The notes: generated by a model from the letters alone, not told the origin. DNA of 64,000 bases from CAZFBA01 sp964517135 (GCA_964517135.1 CAZFBA010000002.1:124001-188000), one strand, 5' to 3'. Positions 44,628 through 52,501 are shown, counted from the first letter of the stretch. A program made the numbers and translations.

Positions 44628-45491
44628 TTATTGCAATAGCTGTAGTGCAAGGGTTGGTGCCTGGTTAGCCTGAGACAGTACATTTAATGAGCTTTGTTGC
44701 AGTATTTGATTTCGTATCAGTATGGCACTTTCTGATGCTATATCCAGGTTTCTAATTCGTGATTCAGTTGTTTGCAGGTTTTCTATAGCAATAGATATAC
44801 TCTCTATGGTACTTTGTAGCCGGTTTTGCATAGCCCCTACCTGTGATCTTCGGGAGGATACATTGCTTATAGCACTGTCAACCAGGTCAAGAAAGTTTCT
44901 TGCAGATGTGTTGCTTTCATAAATACCTCCAACTCCGGCAGATATTGTAATGACAGTGGATGTGATACCTAATGCTGAGCTTCTTGAGTTGGAAAGAACG
45001 TTTGCAATATCCAGAGTGTTTTCTAAAATGCCAGAGTTGGCGCCGATTTGCAGCAGATAGGTTGTCTGGCTACCATCAAGGAGGTTGATATTACTCCCCC
45101 GTGTGGTGTTTGCAATACGATCTATATCATCGAGTCGTGATTGAACTTCGAGCACGATGGCCCTTCTTTCAACGCTGGAGTTAGTATCGTTGGCGGCCTG
45201 AATGGTTAATTCTCTTATTCGCTGGAGGTTTTCGCCAATAACTGATAGTGAACCTTCAGCTATTTGTAGTATGTTGACCCCATCCTGGGCATTGTCTACA
45301 GCTTTTTTGCTACCCCTTATCTGGGTTCTCAAGGTTTCAGAGATGCTCAGGCCAGCTGCGTCATCAGCTGCACGGTTGATGCGATAACCTGATGCCAGTC
45401 TTTCAAATGATTTTTGAACATTGAGAGTGTTACTTGTGAGATTTCTTTGTGAAATCAGAGAAGCTGTATTTGTATTTATGACTAATGCCAT
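44628..45491 (-). CDS. Flagellin 12
   Basis: 287 aa, MALVINTNTASLISQRNLTS. Intermediate type: the N-terminus (ASGYRINRAADDAAGLSISE) is like flagellins 13-14 and the rest (ERRAIVLEVQSRLDDIDRIA, DGSQTTYLLQIGAN) is like flagellins 6-11. C-terminal RIRNLDIASESAILIRNQIL. RBS AAGGAG. Confidence 0.96.
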   Translation of the reverse strand: MALVINTNTASLISQRNLTSNTLNVQKSFERLASGYRINRAADDAAGLSISETLRTQIRGSKKAVDNAQDGVNILQIAEGSLSVIGENLQRIRELTIQAANDTNSSVERRAIVLEVQSRLDDIDRIANTTRGSNINLLDGSQTTYLLQIGANSGILENTLDIANVLSNSRSSALGITSTVITISAGVGGIYESNTSARNFLDLVDSAISNVSSRRSQVGAMQNRLQSTIESISIAIENLQTTESRIRNLDIASESAILIRNQILQQSSLNVLSQANQAPTLALQLLQ

Positions 45492-45529
45492 AGGTTTCTC
45501 CTTTTTTCCTTAACAAGGGAGGGTTAAAA

Positions 45530-45865
45530 TTATTGACAGAGTTGACGGGATATTTCTTCCTGTGCTGTATAGTAGATCTGGTCAATGAAATCGTTTCGAT
45601 CGACAATGTTATTGGCTGCGTTATCCAGGTTCAGGAGTTTTACTTCATAACCGACAAGTTCTTTGTAAGTGCTTTGAAAGCTATCTATTATAATGTCAAG
45701 TCGATGGCGTAGTTCTTTTAGCCTCCTGTCATCAGTATTTATCTGCCCCTTTGTGCCTGAAAGAGCTTGAATCAGTGATGTTAGCTCTACAGTATTAACA
45801 CTGGTTGTGTTCCTGTTTTTAGCGTTCAGGTATGTTAGTTTTTTATCTTGTTGCTTATTTAGCAT
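45530..45865 (-). CDS. 111-aa flagellin-like protein with only the C-terminal half
   Basis: ATG 45865 chosen because AGGAG lies 9 nt upstream. Residues ~50-111 follow the flagellin C-terminal half in register: RRLKELRHRLDIIIDSFQST for RRSQxGALQNRLESTIxSLS, then KLLNLDNAANNIVDRNDFID for RIRDLDIAxExxxLTRNQIL and TAQEEISRQLC. The N-terminal half is missing. Frame intact. It precedes flagellin 12 in transcription order by 38 bp. Confidence 0.6.
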   Translation of the reverse strand: MLNKQQDKKLTYLNAKNRNTTSVNTVELTSLIQALSGTKGQINTDDRRLKELRHRLDIIIDSFQSTYKELVGYEVKLLNLDNAANNIVDRNDFIDQIYYTAQEEISRQLCQ

Positions 45866-46084
45866 ATTTATCTGCTCCTTTTGCATTTTGGGTAATTTTA
45901 GTTTTTTCTTTTTGGGTTAAGTGATGAGTCAAGTTTTACGATAAGGTAAATTATAGGGTGGGTAGGAGAGTATGGGTTTTTAAAAGGGTTTTCTAAAAAG
46001 GTCATTTAATAAGGGTATTTAAATAGTTACAGGTATATAGAGATGTTATTATTTATCTAATAGGCTTTTAGCTGTTATAAGATC

Positions 46085-46114
46085 TTAAATTGTTGGTGGT
46101 GATTTGTTATTCAT
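46085..46114 (-). CDS. Micro-ORF A (9 aa)
   Basis: MNNKSPPTI followed by TAA, with GAAAGGA 5 nt before ATG. Almost the same peptide (MRNKSPPV) is encoded by micro-ORF B ~100 bp away. Translation is not proven. Confidence 0.3.
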   Translation of the reverse strand: MNNKSPPTI

Positions 46115-46148
46115 TAGTATCCTTTCAGGTGAGATTTTTGTATTTTGT

Positions 46149-46181
46149 ATCTGGCAAAATTGATTTCTGATCTGGCAAAAT
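46149..46181. repeat. Paired TCTGGCAAAAT motif, copy 1
   Basis: ATCTGGCAAAAT at 46149-46160 and again at 46170-46181, a period of 21 bp (two helical turns). The same pair occurs at 46580-46612. Confidence 0.6.
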
Positions 46182-46186
46182 GGGTT

Positions 46187-46213
46187 TTATACAGGTGGCG
46201 ATTTGTTTCGCAT
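46187..46213 (-). CDS. Micro-ORF B (8 aa)
   Basis: MRNKSPPV followed by TAA, with GAAAGGAG 4 nt before ATG. Near-duplicate of micro-ORF A. Could be a leader peptide or remnant of a duplicated gene start. Confidence 0.3.
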   Translation of the reverse strand: MRNKSPPV

Positions 46214-46351
46214 TATTCTCCTTTCGTTGTAATGTTGCTTGAAAAGTGTGTGGTGATCGGGTAAAAAGAATTGTTGATTGTGATTATTTTGTGAAGTTAA
46301 CTATTTTGTTTATAGTGGTATTGATATAATTTTGTATGTTGTGCTTTTGGC

Positions 46352-46455
46352 CTCCTTTCTGTTAACTGTTATTTTGGTGTTAGCTGGTTTGTGTGTTGGG
46401 TCTCCTTTCTGTTAACTGTTATTGTGGTGTTAGCTGGTTTGTGTTGAGTCTCCTT
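46352..46455. repeat. Tandem ~50-bp repeat
   Basis: Two near-identical units, each with CTCCTTTCTGTTAACTGTTA and GGTGTTAGCTGGTTTGTG, and a partial third beginning TCTCCTTTCTTTTAGC. On the transcribed strand each carries AACAGAAAGGAG, a ribosome-binding-like motif without a nearby start codon. Confidence 0.65.
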
Positions 46456-46579
46456 TCTTTTAGCTTATTGTTATTAGAGCTGGTTGTGGGATGTTAGATG
46501 AGCAGGGTAAAAAGGGTAAGGTAAATGAAGGGGTAAATTTTGAGTTATATTTAAATGGTATGTGTGAGCTTTACTTTGC

Positions 46580-46612
46580 ATTTGGCAAAATTGGTTTCTG
46601 ATCTGGCAAAAT
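46580..46612. repeat. Paired TCTGGCAAAAT motif, copy 2
   Basis: ATTTGGCAAAAT at 46580-46591 and ATCTGGCAAAAT at 46601-46612, again 21 bp apart, with the linker TGGTTTCTG conserved (one change). Confidence 0.6.
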
Positions 46613-46723
46613 ATGTATTTTGATATTTAAGATGGTTCAGTTCTTTTAGCTATTTCAGTTAGTTAAGCTATTTAAAGTGTTCAATGTGTTTGATGTTAGT
46701 TAGAGTTAAGGTGTTATAAGGTT

Positions 46724-47584
46724 TTACTGGAGTAGTTTTAAGGCTAAAGTAGGTGCCTGATTGGCCTGGGCCATGACGCTGACCGATGATTGTTGTAATA
46801 TTTGTTGTTTGGTCAGGTTGGCACTTTCTGAAGCTATATCAAGGTTTCGTATTCGAGATTCTGTTGTGAGCAGGTTCTCTACTGATATACTGAGGTTTTC
46901 TACGGTTGATTCAAGACGGTTTTGGAGTGCTCCCAGCCTGGATCTACGTGTTGAGACCTGACTGATAGCAAAATCGATAATGTCAAGGAAGGTGCGGCAA
47001 TTTGTGCCGTCGCTGTATACACCTCCTGAAGAGGCCGTAATGTTGAGTGTGTTTGATATACCCAGTGCTGTGGTTCGAGAGTTGCTGAATACTGTGCTTA
47101 TATCTAGAGCGTTAGTGTTGACATCCGAGTTAGCACCGATTTGTAGATAGAAGCTGGTCATATCTCCGTTTAGCAGGTAGACGTTACTGCCCCGTGTTGT
47201 TTCTGCAATACGGTCAATATCTTCAAGACGCTGGAAGACTTCTTCTGCAATGGCCCGCCTTTCAATTGAAGCGTTGGTGTCGTTGGCGGCCTGAATGGTT
47301 AATTCTCTTATCCTCTGAAGGTTTTCGCTGATAGTGGTGAAGGCACCCTCTCCAATTTGCAGTATATTAATGCCGTCCTGTGTGTTGGCAATAGATTGAT
47401 CGGTACCTCTTATCTGTGTTCTCAAGGTTTCTGATATGCTCAGGCCCGCAGCGTCGTCAGCTGCCCTGTTGATGCGATAGCCTGATGCAAGTCGTTCAAA
47501 TGATTTGTTTAAATTGCGTGTGTTAACTGTTAAGTTTCGCTGTGAAATTAGTGATGGAACGTTTGTGTTAATAACTAGACTCAT
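46724..47584 (-). CDS. Flagellin 13
   Basis: 286 aa, MSLVINTNVPSLISQRNLTV. Sister of flagellin 14: a 312-bp internal stretch (46842-47153) is identical at DNA level to 47753-48064, while both ends carry many silent and amino acid changes. C-terminal SSVSVMAQANQAPTLALKLL. It shows a Cys in the variable domain (GTNCRTFLDIID). RBS AAAAGGGG. Confidence 0.96.
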   Translation of the reverse strand: MSLVINTNVPSLISQRNLTVNTRNLNKSFERLASGYRINRAADDAAGLSISETLRTQIRGTDQSIANTQDGINILQIGEGAFTTISENLQRIRELTIQAANDTNASIERRAIAEEVFQRLEDIDRIAETTRGSNVYLLNGDMTSFYLQIGANSDVNTNALDISTVFSNSRTTALGISNTLNITASSGGVYSDGTNCRTFLDIIDFAISQVSTRRSRLGALQNRLESTVENLSISVENLLTTESRIRNLDIASESANLTKQQILQQSSVSVMAQANQAPTLALKLLQ

Positions 47585-47634
47585 AATTTAACCCCTTTTT
47601 TGTTACTTACCCTTTATAAAAATTACCCTTTAAT

Positions 47635-48495
47635 TTATTGAAGTAGTTTTAAAGCAAGTGTCGGAGCCTGGTTGGCCTGCGACAATACGCTAACCGATGC
47701 CTGTTGCAGTATTTGTTGTTTGGTTAAATCGGCACTTTCTGAGGCTATATCGAGGTTTCGTATTCGAGATTCTGTTGTGAGCAGGTTCTCTACTGATATA
47801 CTGAGGTTTTCTACGGTTGATTCAAGACGGTTTTGGAGTGCTCCCAGCCTGGATCTACGTGTTGAGACCTGACTGATAGCAAAATCGATAATGTCAAGGA
47901 AGGTGCGGCAATTTGTGCCGTCGCTGTATACACCTCCTGAAGAGGCCGTAATGTTGAGTGTGTTTGATATACCCAGTGCTGTGGTTCGAGAGTTGCTGAA
48001 TACTGTGCTTATATCTAGAGCGTTAGTGTTGACATCCGAGTTAGCACCGATTTGTAGATAGAAGTTGGTCATATCTCCGTTCAGCAGGAAGACGTTACTG
48101 CCCCGTGTAGTTTCTGCAATACGGTTGATATCTTCAAGTCGCTGGAAAACCTCTTCTGCAATGGCTCGTCTTTCAACGGATGCGTTGGTATCGTTTGCTG
48201 CCTGAATGGTTAATTCTCTTATTCTCTGGAGGTTTTCGCTGATGGTTGTGAACGCACCCTCGCCGATTTGTAGTATATTAATGCCATCCTGGGTGTTTGC
48301 AATAGATTGTTTGGTACCTCTGATTTGTGTTCTCAAGGTTTCTGATATGCTCAGTCCTGCGGCGTCATCAGCTGCCCTGTTGATACGGTAGCCTGATGCC
48401 AGTCGTTCAAATGACTTGTTTAAATTGCGTGTGTTGACGGTTAAATTTCTTTGAGCAATTAGTGATGGAACGTTGGTATTAATTATTAAACCCAT
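47635..48495 (-). CDS. Flagellin 14
   Basis: 286 aa, MGLIINTNVPSLIAQRNLTV. Shares the Cys-containing variable domain with flagellin 13 (GTNCRTF). C-terminal ASVSVLSQANQAPTLALKLL. A surface cysteine is uncommon in flagellins; flagellin 15 has one at the equivalent place (GTACRQF). RBS AAAGGAGATAG. Confidence 0.96.
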   Translation of the reverse strand: MGLIINTNVPSLIAQRNLTVNTRNLNKSFERLASGYRINRAADDAAGLSISETLRTQIRGTKQSIANTQDGINILQIGEGAFTTISENLQRIRELTIQAANDTNASVERRAIAEEVFQRLEDINRIAETTRGSNVFLLNGDMTNFYLQIGANSDVNTNALDISTVFSNSRTTALGISNTLNITASSGGVYSDGTNCRTFLDIIDFAISQVSTRRSRLGALQNRLESTVENLSISVENLLTTESRIRNLDIASESADLTKQQILQQASVSVLSQANQAPTLALKLLQ

Positions 48496-48570
48496 AACTA
48501 TCTCCTTTTAGTACTGTATTCAATTTTCAATCCGTGAAAAAGTATTCTGTATAAAGCTATTCAGGTTTTA

Positions 48571-48903
48571 TCAGTGGGCTTTATCCCCTTTTAAGGGGGT
48601 TCTAATTTGAATGGATTTTTCCAGTTCCACTTCGTCAGAATGAATCAGAGGTAATTGAAAGTTCTTTTGTCTGAATATACCTGTAATTCGTTGAATTAAA
48701 GATTTGATAAATGCTTCGGTATGGCCAGATATATTCTTGGAATAGATGTAATTGTTTGTTTGATAATCTGTGTATTTATTTATCGGGGTATTATATTCTG
48801 TTGAAAGGGTGAACCCTGTAACTATCTGGTTAATAGTCCTTTTCAGGCTGGAGTTGCTTCGTTTTATTCTGGTGGTGTTCTTTTCTAGTATAATTTTTTC
48901 CAT
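48571..48903 (-). CDS. 110-aa N-terminal flagellin-like remnant
   Basis: ATG 48903, 8 nt after GGAG, chosen over an ATG only 2 nt after it. MEKIILEKNTTRIKRSNSSL, then KRTINQIVTGFTLSTEYNTP keeps the spacing of the flagellin start (NxxxLxxSxxRLASGYRINRAADD). The remainder is not recognisable. It lies directly after the 258-aa flagellin-like gene, 12 bp away. Frame intact; weak similarity only. Confidence 0.4.
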   Translation of the reverse strand: MEKIILEKNTTRIKRSNSSLKRTINQIVTGFTLSTEYNTPINKYTDYQTNNYIYSKNISGHTEAFIKSLIQRITGIFRQKNFQLPLIHSDEVELEKSIQIRTPLKGDKAH

Positions 48904-48915
48904 ATGCATTTCTCC

Positions 48916-49692
48916 TTAGCTAATAAGTTCAGTTATGTTTGAGTCGTTCAACTGTAATTCCATTTTGATGCCACTATTAGCAGCATTGAGTATTAGCTCA
49001 CGGGTTAGTTTTACTGTTTTAGTGGCAATCTCAATGTTTCTAATCCGGCTGTAAGAAGACTCAACATTTTCCAGGGTTACACTGAGGTTTTTAATATTTG
49101 CAATAAGCCGGTCTTTGACCCTGTCAATGCCGTTTCTGGCATTATTTACAGATTCAATAGTTTTGTTGATTTCTGATATAACTTTTTCGATTTCTTTATT
49201 TGAGTTGATATCGTGCTTTATTTCTTCCATCTGGCTGATGGATGTTGTGATATGGTTGATATTTTTGAATTCTTCTAGTGCACTTTTATAGTGTGCGTCG
49301 TTTTTATTGATTATTTGCGAGAAATCGGTTTCTAAATCTTTTATTCTGTCGAGGTTTTTAAGCTTATGGTCAAGTTCATCTGATATTTGATAGTCTTCTA
49401 GCTGGTTGATTGAGCTTAGTGTTTTTTCCCTCATATCGTTCAGGTTGCCTGAAATTTCATTGAGCGTTTCACCAGCTATGTTTAGTATATTGATCTTACT
49501 CTGTGTCATAGTCATGGAGTCTTGAAGATCGATCAGATGCTTCTTGATGCTTTTTATATCCTCGTTGACAGTTTCTTCGATATTCTCTTTATCTTTGTTA
49601 AATCTTTTGTTATCAACTTTTTGATGTTGATGATTCATTTGTTTCCATTTTTGAGAGTTACTCAGTCCGTTGATATTGAACAGGGATTCCAT
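48916..49692 (-). CDS. 258-aa diverged full-length flagellin paralog
   Basis: Nearly flagellin length. In register with D1: KINILNIAGETLNEISGNLN for VNILQIAEGALSVIGENLQ, then HKLKNLDRIKDLET for QSRLDDIDRIAxxT. At the C-terminus: RLIANIKNLSVTLENVESSY, SRIRNIEIATKTVKLTRELI. The N-terminal motif (SGLRINRAADDAAG) is lost and replaced by a Lys/Glu/His-rich segment. The middle lacks the Gly/Ala-rich variable domain and is coiled-coil-like. RBS AAAAGGAG. It could be a cap, anchor or regulatory paralog; function unknown. Confidence 0.65.
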   Translation of the reverse strand: MESLFNINGLSNSQKWKQMNHQHQKVDNKRFNKDKENIEETVNEDIKSIKKHLIDLQDSMTMTQSKINILNIAGETLNEISGNLNDMREKTLSSINQLEDYQISDELDHKLKNLDRIKDLETDFSQIINKNDAHYKSALEEFKNINHITTSISQMEEIKHDINSNKEIEKVISEINKTIESVNNARNGIDRVKDRLIANIKNLSVTLENVESSYSRIRNIEIATKTVKLTRELILNAANSGIKMELQLNDSNITELIS

Positions 49693-49804
49693 TTTCTAAC
49701 TCCTTTTATGTTGTATAACTATATCCTTATAGTTATTGAGTTTTTTGATCATTGGAAGCTTTTTTAGATTGTCGATTTTGATGTAATTGTGGTTGTGTTT
49801 TTTA

Positions 49805-49954
49805 TTATGCGACTTTGATTTTATTGGTTTTAATGCGCTGGAAATTTTTTGCAATAAGTTTTTCTACGGCTCTTAAGTGTTCTTCTTTGTTTATGAGTGT
49901 AGCTTTAACTGTTAAGTCATTGTTATATCTATTATTGGCAGCATTTATAACCAT
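49805..49954 (-). CDS. 49-aa protein in the flagellin array
   Basis: MVINAANNRYNNDLTVKATL, INKEEHLRAVEKLIAKNFQR, ending TNKIKVA, with AAAGGAG 7 nt before ATG. Basic, helical C-terminus. Not recognised; size and orientation match the other small array genes. Confidence 0.5.
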   Translation of the reverse strand: MVINAANNRYNNDLTVKATLINKEEHLRAVEKLIAKNFQRIKTNKIKVA

Positions 49955-50008
49955 AATTAACTCCTTTCAATCAGTGTTTACAGCTTAATTTTTAGTGCGG
50001 GATAAGTT

Positions 50009-50863
50009 TTATTTGAGTAGTTGCATTGCTAATGCTGGTGTCTGGTTAGCTTGAGCCAGAATGGCTGTTGAAGCTTGTTGCAGAATTTGATTTTTGGTTA
50101 GTATTGCGGTTTCTGAAGCAATGTCAACGTTTCTTATCCGTGATTCAGATGCTCTCAGGTTTTCTATGGTTACAGATAAACTCTGTATTGTTGATTCAAG
50201 TCTGTTTTGGTAAGCACCCAGGGCTGACCTTCTTCCGAAAACGTTTGTTATGGCAGAGTCGATTTCATCGAGGAATTGCCTACAGGCGGTTCCATCTGCG
50301 TATGCTCCACCGGCAGATATAGTTATTCCGGTTGAGAAGCCGAGAGCTGATGCGGTTGATCTCTGGAATACTGTACCGATATTGATTGTATTGCTGGTTT
50401 CATCACCATTAGCGCCTACTTGAAGTCTGAATTGGCTTGAGGATCCATCGAGAATGAATACGTTGTTGCCTTTGGTTGTATTTGCAATACGATCAATGTC
50501 GTCTAATCTGGCCTGTACTTCAAATGCGATGGCTTCTCTTTCAGTTGATGAGTTGGTATCGTTGGCGGCCTGTACGGTTAATTCTCTGATACGCTGTAAG
50601 TTTTCCCCTATAACGGAGAGAGCACTTTCAGCGATTTGTAGAATGTTTACACCATCCTGGGCGTTGCCGACTGCCTTTTCAGTACCTCTGATCTGGCCTC
50701 TTAAGTTTTCTGATATGCTTAAGCCTGCGGCGTCGTCTGCGGCTCTATTAATCTTGTAACCTGATGCTAAGCGTTCGAGAGATTTATTTAAGTCGTTTGT
50801 GTTTTGTCTTAAATTCCTTTGTGCAATTAGTGAAGGAATATTGGTATTAATGATTAATCCCAT
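50009..50863 (-). CDS. Flagellin 15
   Basis: 284 aa, the shortest full copy. MGLIINTNIPSLIAQRNLRQ, ASGYKINRAADDAAGLSISE, and NLRGQIRGTEKAVGNAQDGV. Variable domain RSTASALGFSTGITISAGGA, GTACRQFLDEID with a Cys. C-terminal RIRNVDIASETAILTKNQIL. RBS AAGGAG. Confidence 0.96.
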   Translation of the reverse strand: MGLIINTNIPSLIAQRNLRQNTNDLNKSLERLASGYKINRAADDAAGLSISENLRGQIRGTEKAVGNAQDGVNILQIAESALSVIGENLQRIRELTVQAANDTNSSTEREAIAFEVQARLDDIDRIANTTKGNNVFILDGSSSQFRLQVGANGDETSNTINIGTVFQRSTASALGFSTGITISAGGAYADGTACRQFLDEIDSAITNVFGRRSALGAYQNRLESTIQSLSVTIENLRASESRIRNVDIASETAILTKNQILQQASTAILAQANQTPALAMQLLK

Positions 50864-51006
50864 CTTCGATCTCCTTATCGTTCTTTTTAAATAATCTACA
50901 TCCTTGTAGTTATTGAATTTTTGGGTGTTCTATTCCGGTCCCGCTTTCATAGTGGGATTTATAGCGGTATGGAATTGTAAAACTTTTGTCGTGTGAGTTG
51001 TTGTGC

Positions 51007-51864
51007 TTATAATTTGTTAAGTAAGTCCAGTGCTATTGCAGGCATTTGATTGGCCTGGGCCATCACGTTAACAGAAGCCTGTTGCAGTATCTGGTTTTTA
51101 GTCATTTCAGCTGTTGCTTCAGCTATGTCGACGTTTCGTATTCGTGATTCAGCGGAGAGAATATTCTCTCTAGAGATATCCAGGTTCATTACAGTGCTTT
51201 CAAGTCGACTCTGGAATGCTCCTATGGTAGATCTTTGTTCTATGACCTTTTCTATAGCCTGGTCAAGAGGGCTTAAAAATTGTCTTGCGCCAGTTCCATC
51301 GGCGAATGCGGCACTCAGGGCAGCAGTATTAGCGTCATTAGTGAGGAAAGTAAGTAGGTTATCCTGTAGAGCTGGAGAGATATCAAGGGTATTGGTGGCA
51401 TTATCGCTGTTGGGTCCAATCCTCAGTACATATTGTGATACAGAACCATCAAGCAGTTTGATGTTGTTGAAGTTAGTGGCATTCCGGATGCGTTGCACAT
51501 CCTCAATTCTGGACTGGACTTCGAGCTTTATAGCGTTTCTTTCAGAGGTGGAGTTGGTATCGTTAGCAGCCTGTACAGAGAGTTCTCTTATTCGCTGGAG
51601 GTTTTCAATAACCACCGCCAGCGCACTTTCAGCAATTTGTAGAAGGTTGATACCGTCCTGGGCGTTGTCAGAAGCCTGTTCAATACCTCTAATCTGGGTT
51701 TTTAACTTTTCAGAAATACTTAAACCAGCAGCGTTGTCAGAAGATCGGTTGATTTTCATCCCGGAAGCCAGGCGTTCAGTGGCTTTATTCAGGTTGTTAG
51801 TATTCTTGTTTAAGTTATATTGCGCAATTAATGACGCAATATTGGTATTGATTGTTAAGCCCAT
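51007..51864 (-). CDS. Flagellin 16 (promoter-proximal copy)
   Basis: 285 aa. First flagellin after the sigma-28 promoters. It differs from the rest by ASGMKINRSSDNAAGLSISE, EKLKTQIRGIEQASDNAQDG, a variable domain without the Gly-Ala pattern (DNLLTFLTNDANTAALSAAF) and an extra C-terminal NKL. RIRNVDIAEATAEMTKNQIL is intact. Its position suggests it is expressed first or most strongly (inference). Confidence 0.95.
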   Translation of the reverse strand: MGLTINTNIASLIAQYNLNKNTNNLNKATERLASGMKINRSSDNAAGLSISEKLKTQIRGIEQASDNAQDGINLLQIAESALAVVIENLQRIRELSVQAANDTNSTSERNAIKLEVQSRIEDVQRIRNATNFNNIKLLDGSVSQYVLRIGPNSDNATNTLDISPALQDNLLTFLTNDANTAALSAAFADGTGARQFLSPLDQAIEKVIEQRSTIGAFQSRLESTVMNLDISRENILSAESRIRNVDIAEATAEMTKNQILQQASVNVMAQANQMPAIALDLLNKL

Positions 51865-52111
51865 CCTGGTTCTCCTTAACTCTGGTTTTACTTCCCTGTA
51901 AAACAGATGAGTTACAATTAAATATGTAGTAGGTTTTTATTGCCGCATTAACCCGGGGCACAGCTATGTCAGTATTTTATAGCTAGTACTCTGTATTGTT
52001 CATATGTATTTCAGGATAGTCCCTGGTTAATATGCTTTAAGCTTTTTTGTTATAGGCATTTCACAAATCGTGAATATGCTCTATAAAGTAATGATTGGTT
52101 AAAATAAGAAT

Positions 52112-52150
52112 TCAAGTAGAAAACTTTTTATTCCTGATGAATTTCCCCAT
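52112..52150 (-). CDS. Micro-ORF C in the flagellin leader (12 aa)
   Basis: MGKFIRNKKFST then TGA, preceded by TAAGGAGACACACACT, a leader like those of the flagellins (TAAGGAGATCAC). Lies between the sigma-28 promoters and flagellin 16. May be a leader peptide or a remnant flagellin start (MG-). Confidence 0.4.
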   Translation of the reverse strand: MGKFIRNKKFST

Positions 52151-52254
52151 AGTGTGTGTCTCCTTAGCTTTTAAATTTGATGTTTTCCCGTATCATTGAC
52201 AGTTAAGATAGTTAGTTAGTTTGACTTTTGGTCTTTTTTATCCTTCTTTTTCAG

Positions 52255-52281
52255 GTATCGGCATTTCTTTTGAAAACTTTA
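52255..52281 (-). promoter_or_regulatory. Sigma-28 promoter P1 of the array
   Basis: On the minus strand TAAAGTTT (52281-52274), 11-nt spacer, GCCGATAC (52262-52255); seven of eight -10 positions match GCCGATAA and the -35 is perfect. Confidence 0.88.
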
Positions 52282-52363
52282 ATATTTTTTTACATTTTTT
52301 TTTGAGATTTTTTGTGGGAGGTGGAAACCGTTTGTTTATTTAGTTTTCTTACCCACGCTAATA

Positions 52364-52390
52364 TTATCGGCAGGTTGTTTACAAACTTTA
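52364..52390 (-). promoter_or_regulatory. Sigma-28 promoter P2 of the array (perfect consensus)
   Basis: On the minus strand TAAAGTTT (52390-52383), 11-nt spacer, GCCGATAA (52371-52364): full agreement with the FliA consensus. Confidence 0.93.
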
Positions 52391-52501
52391 ATTTTTCTTC
52401 ATAAAACTTTATTTATACCCTAAAATGCTTGTTAAGAGAAGGTTTCGCTTGTCAAGTCATCTATTTGGTGTATATCCTTCCTGTTCATGTTATAAACGAA
52501 T

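Larger units (their letters stand above)
45866..46723. other. 858-bp repeat-rich spacer inside the array
   Basis: No full gene. It contains two micro-ORFs, two copies of a 21-bp-periodic TCTGGCAAAAT pair, and a tandem ~50-bp repeat at about 46350-46450 (TCTCCTTTCTGTTAACTGTT...). No sigma-28 or good sigma-70 promoter on the minus strand. It is the largest gap in the array and divides flagellin 13 from the rest. Confidence 0.5.
51865..52501 (-). promoter_or_regulatory. Control region of the flagellin array
   Basis: 637 bp between the membrane protein gene and flagellin 16. It contains two sigma-28 promoters, a 12-codon micro-ORF and a long leader (about 380-490 nt). No other gene. Confidence 0.6.

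Noticed and set aside
51050..51901. Plus-strand 283-aa open frame opposite flagellin 16
   Set aside because: Exact antisense of a conserved flagellin; Ser/Leu/Ala-rich shadow with no family motif or ribosome binding site.
30524..52390. Diversity-generating retroelement behind flagellin variation
   Set aside because: No reverse transcriptase or template-repeat structure is visible; the pattern fits duplication and gene conversion.
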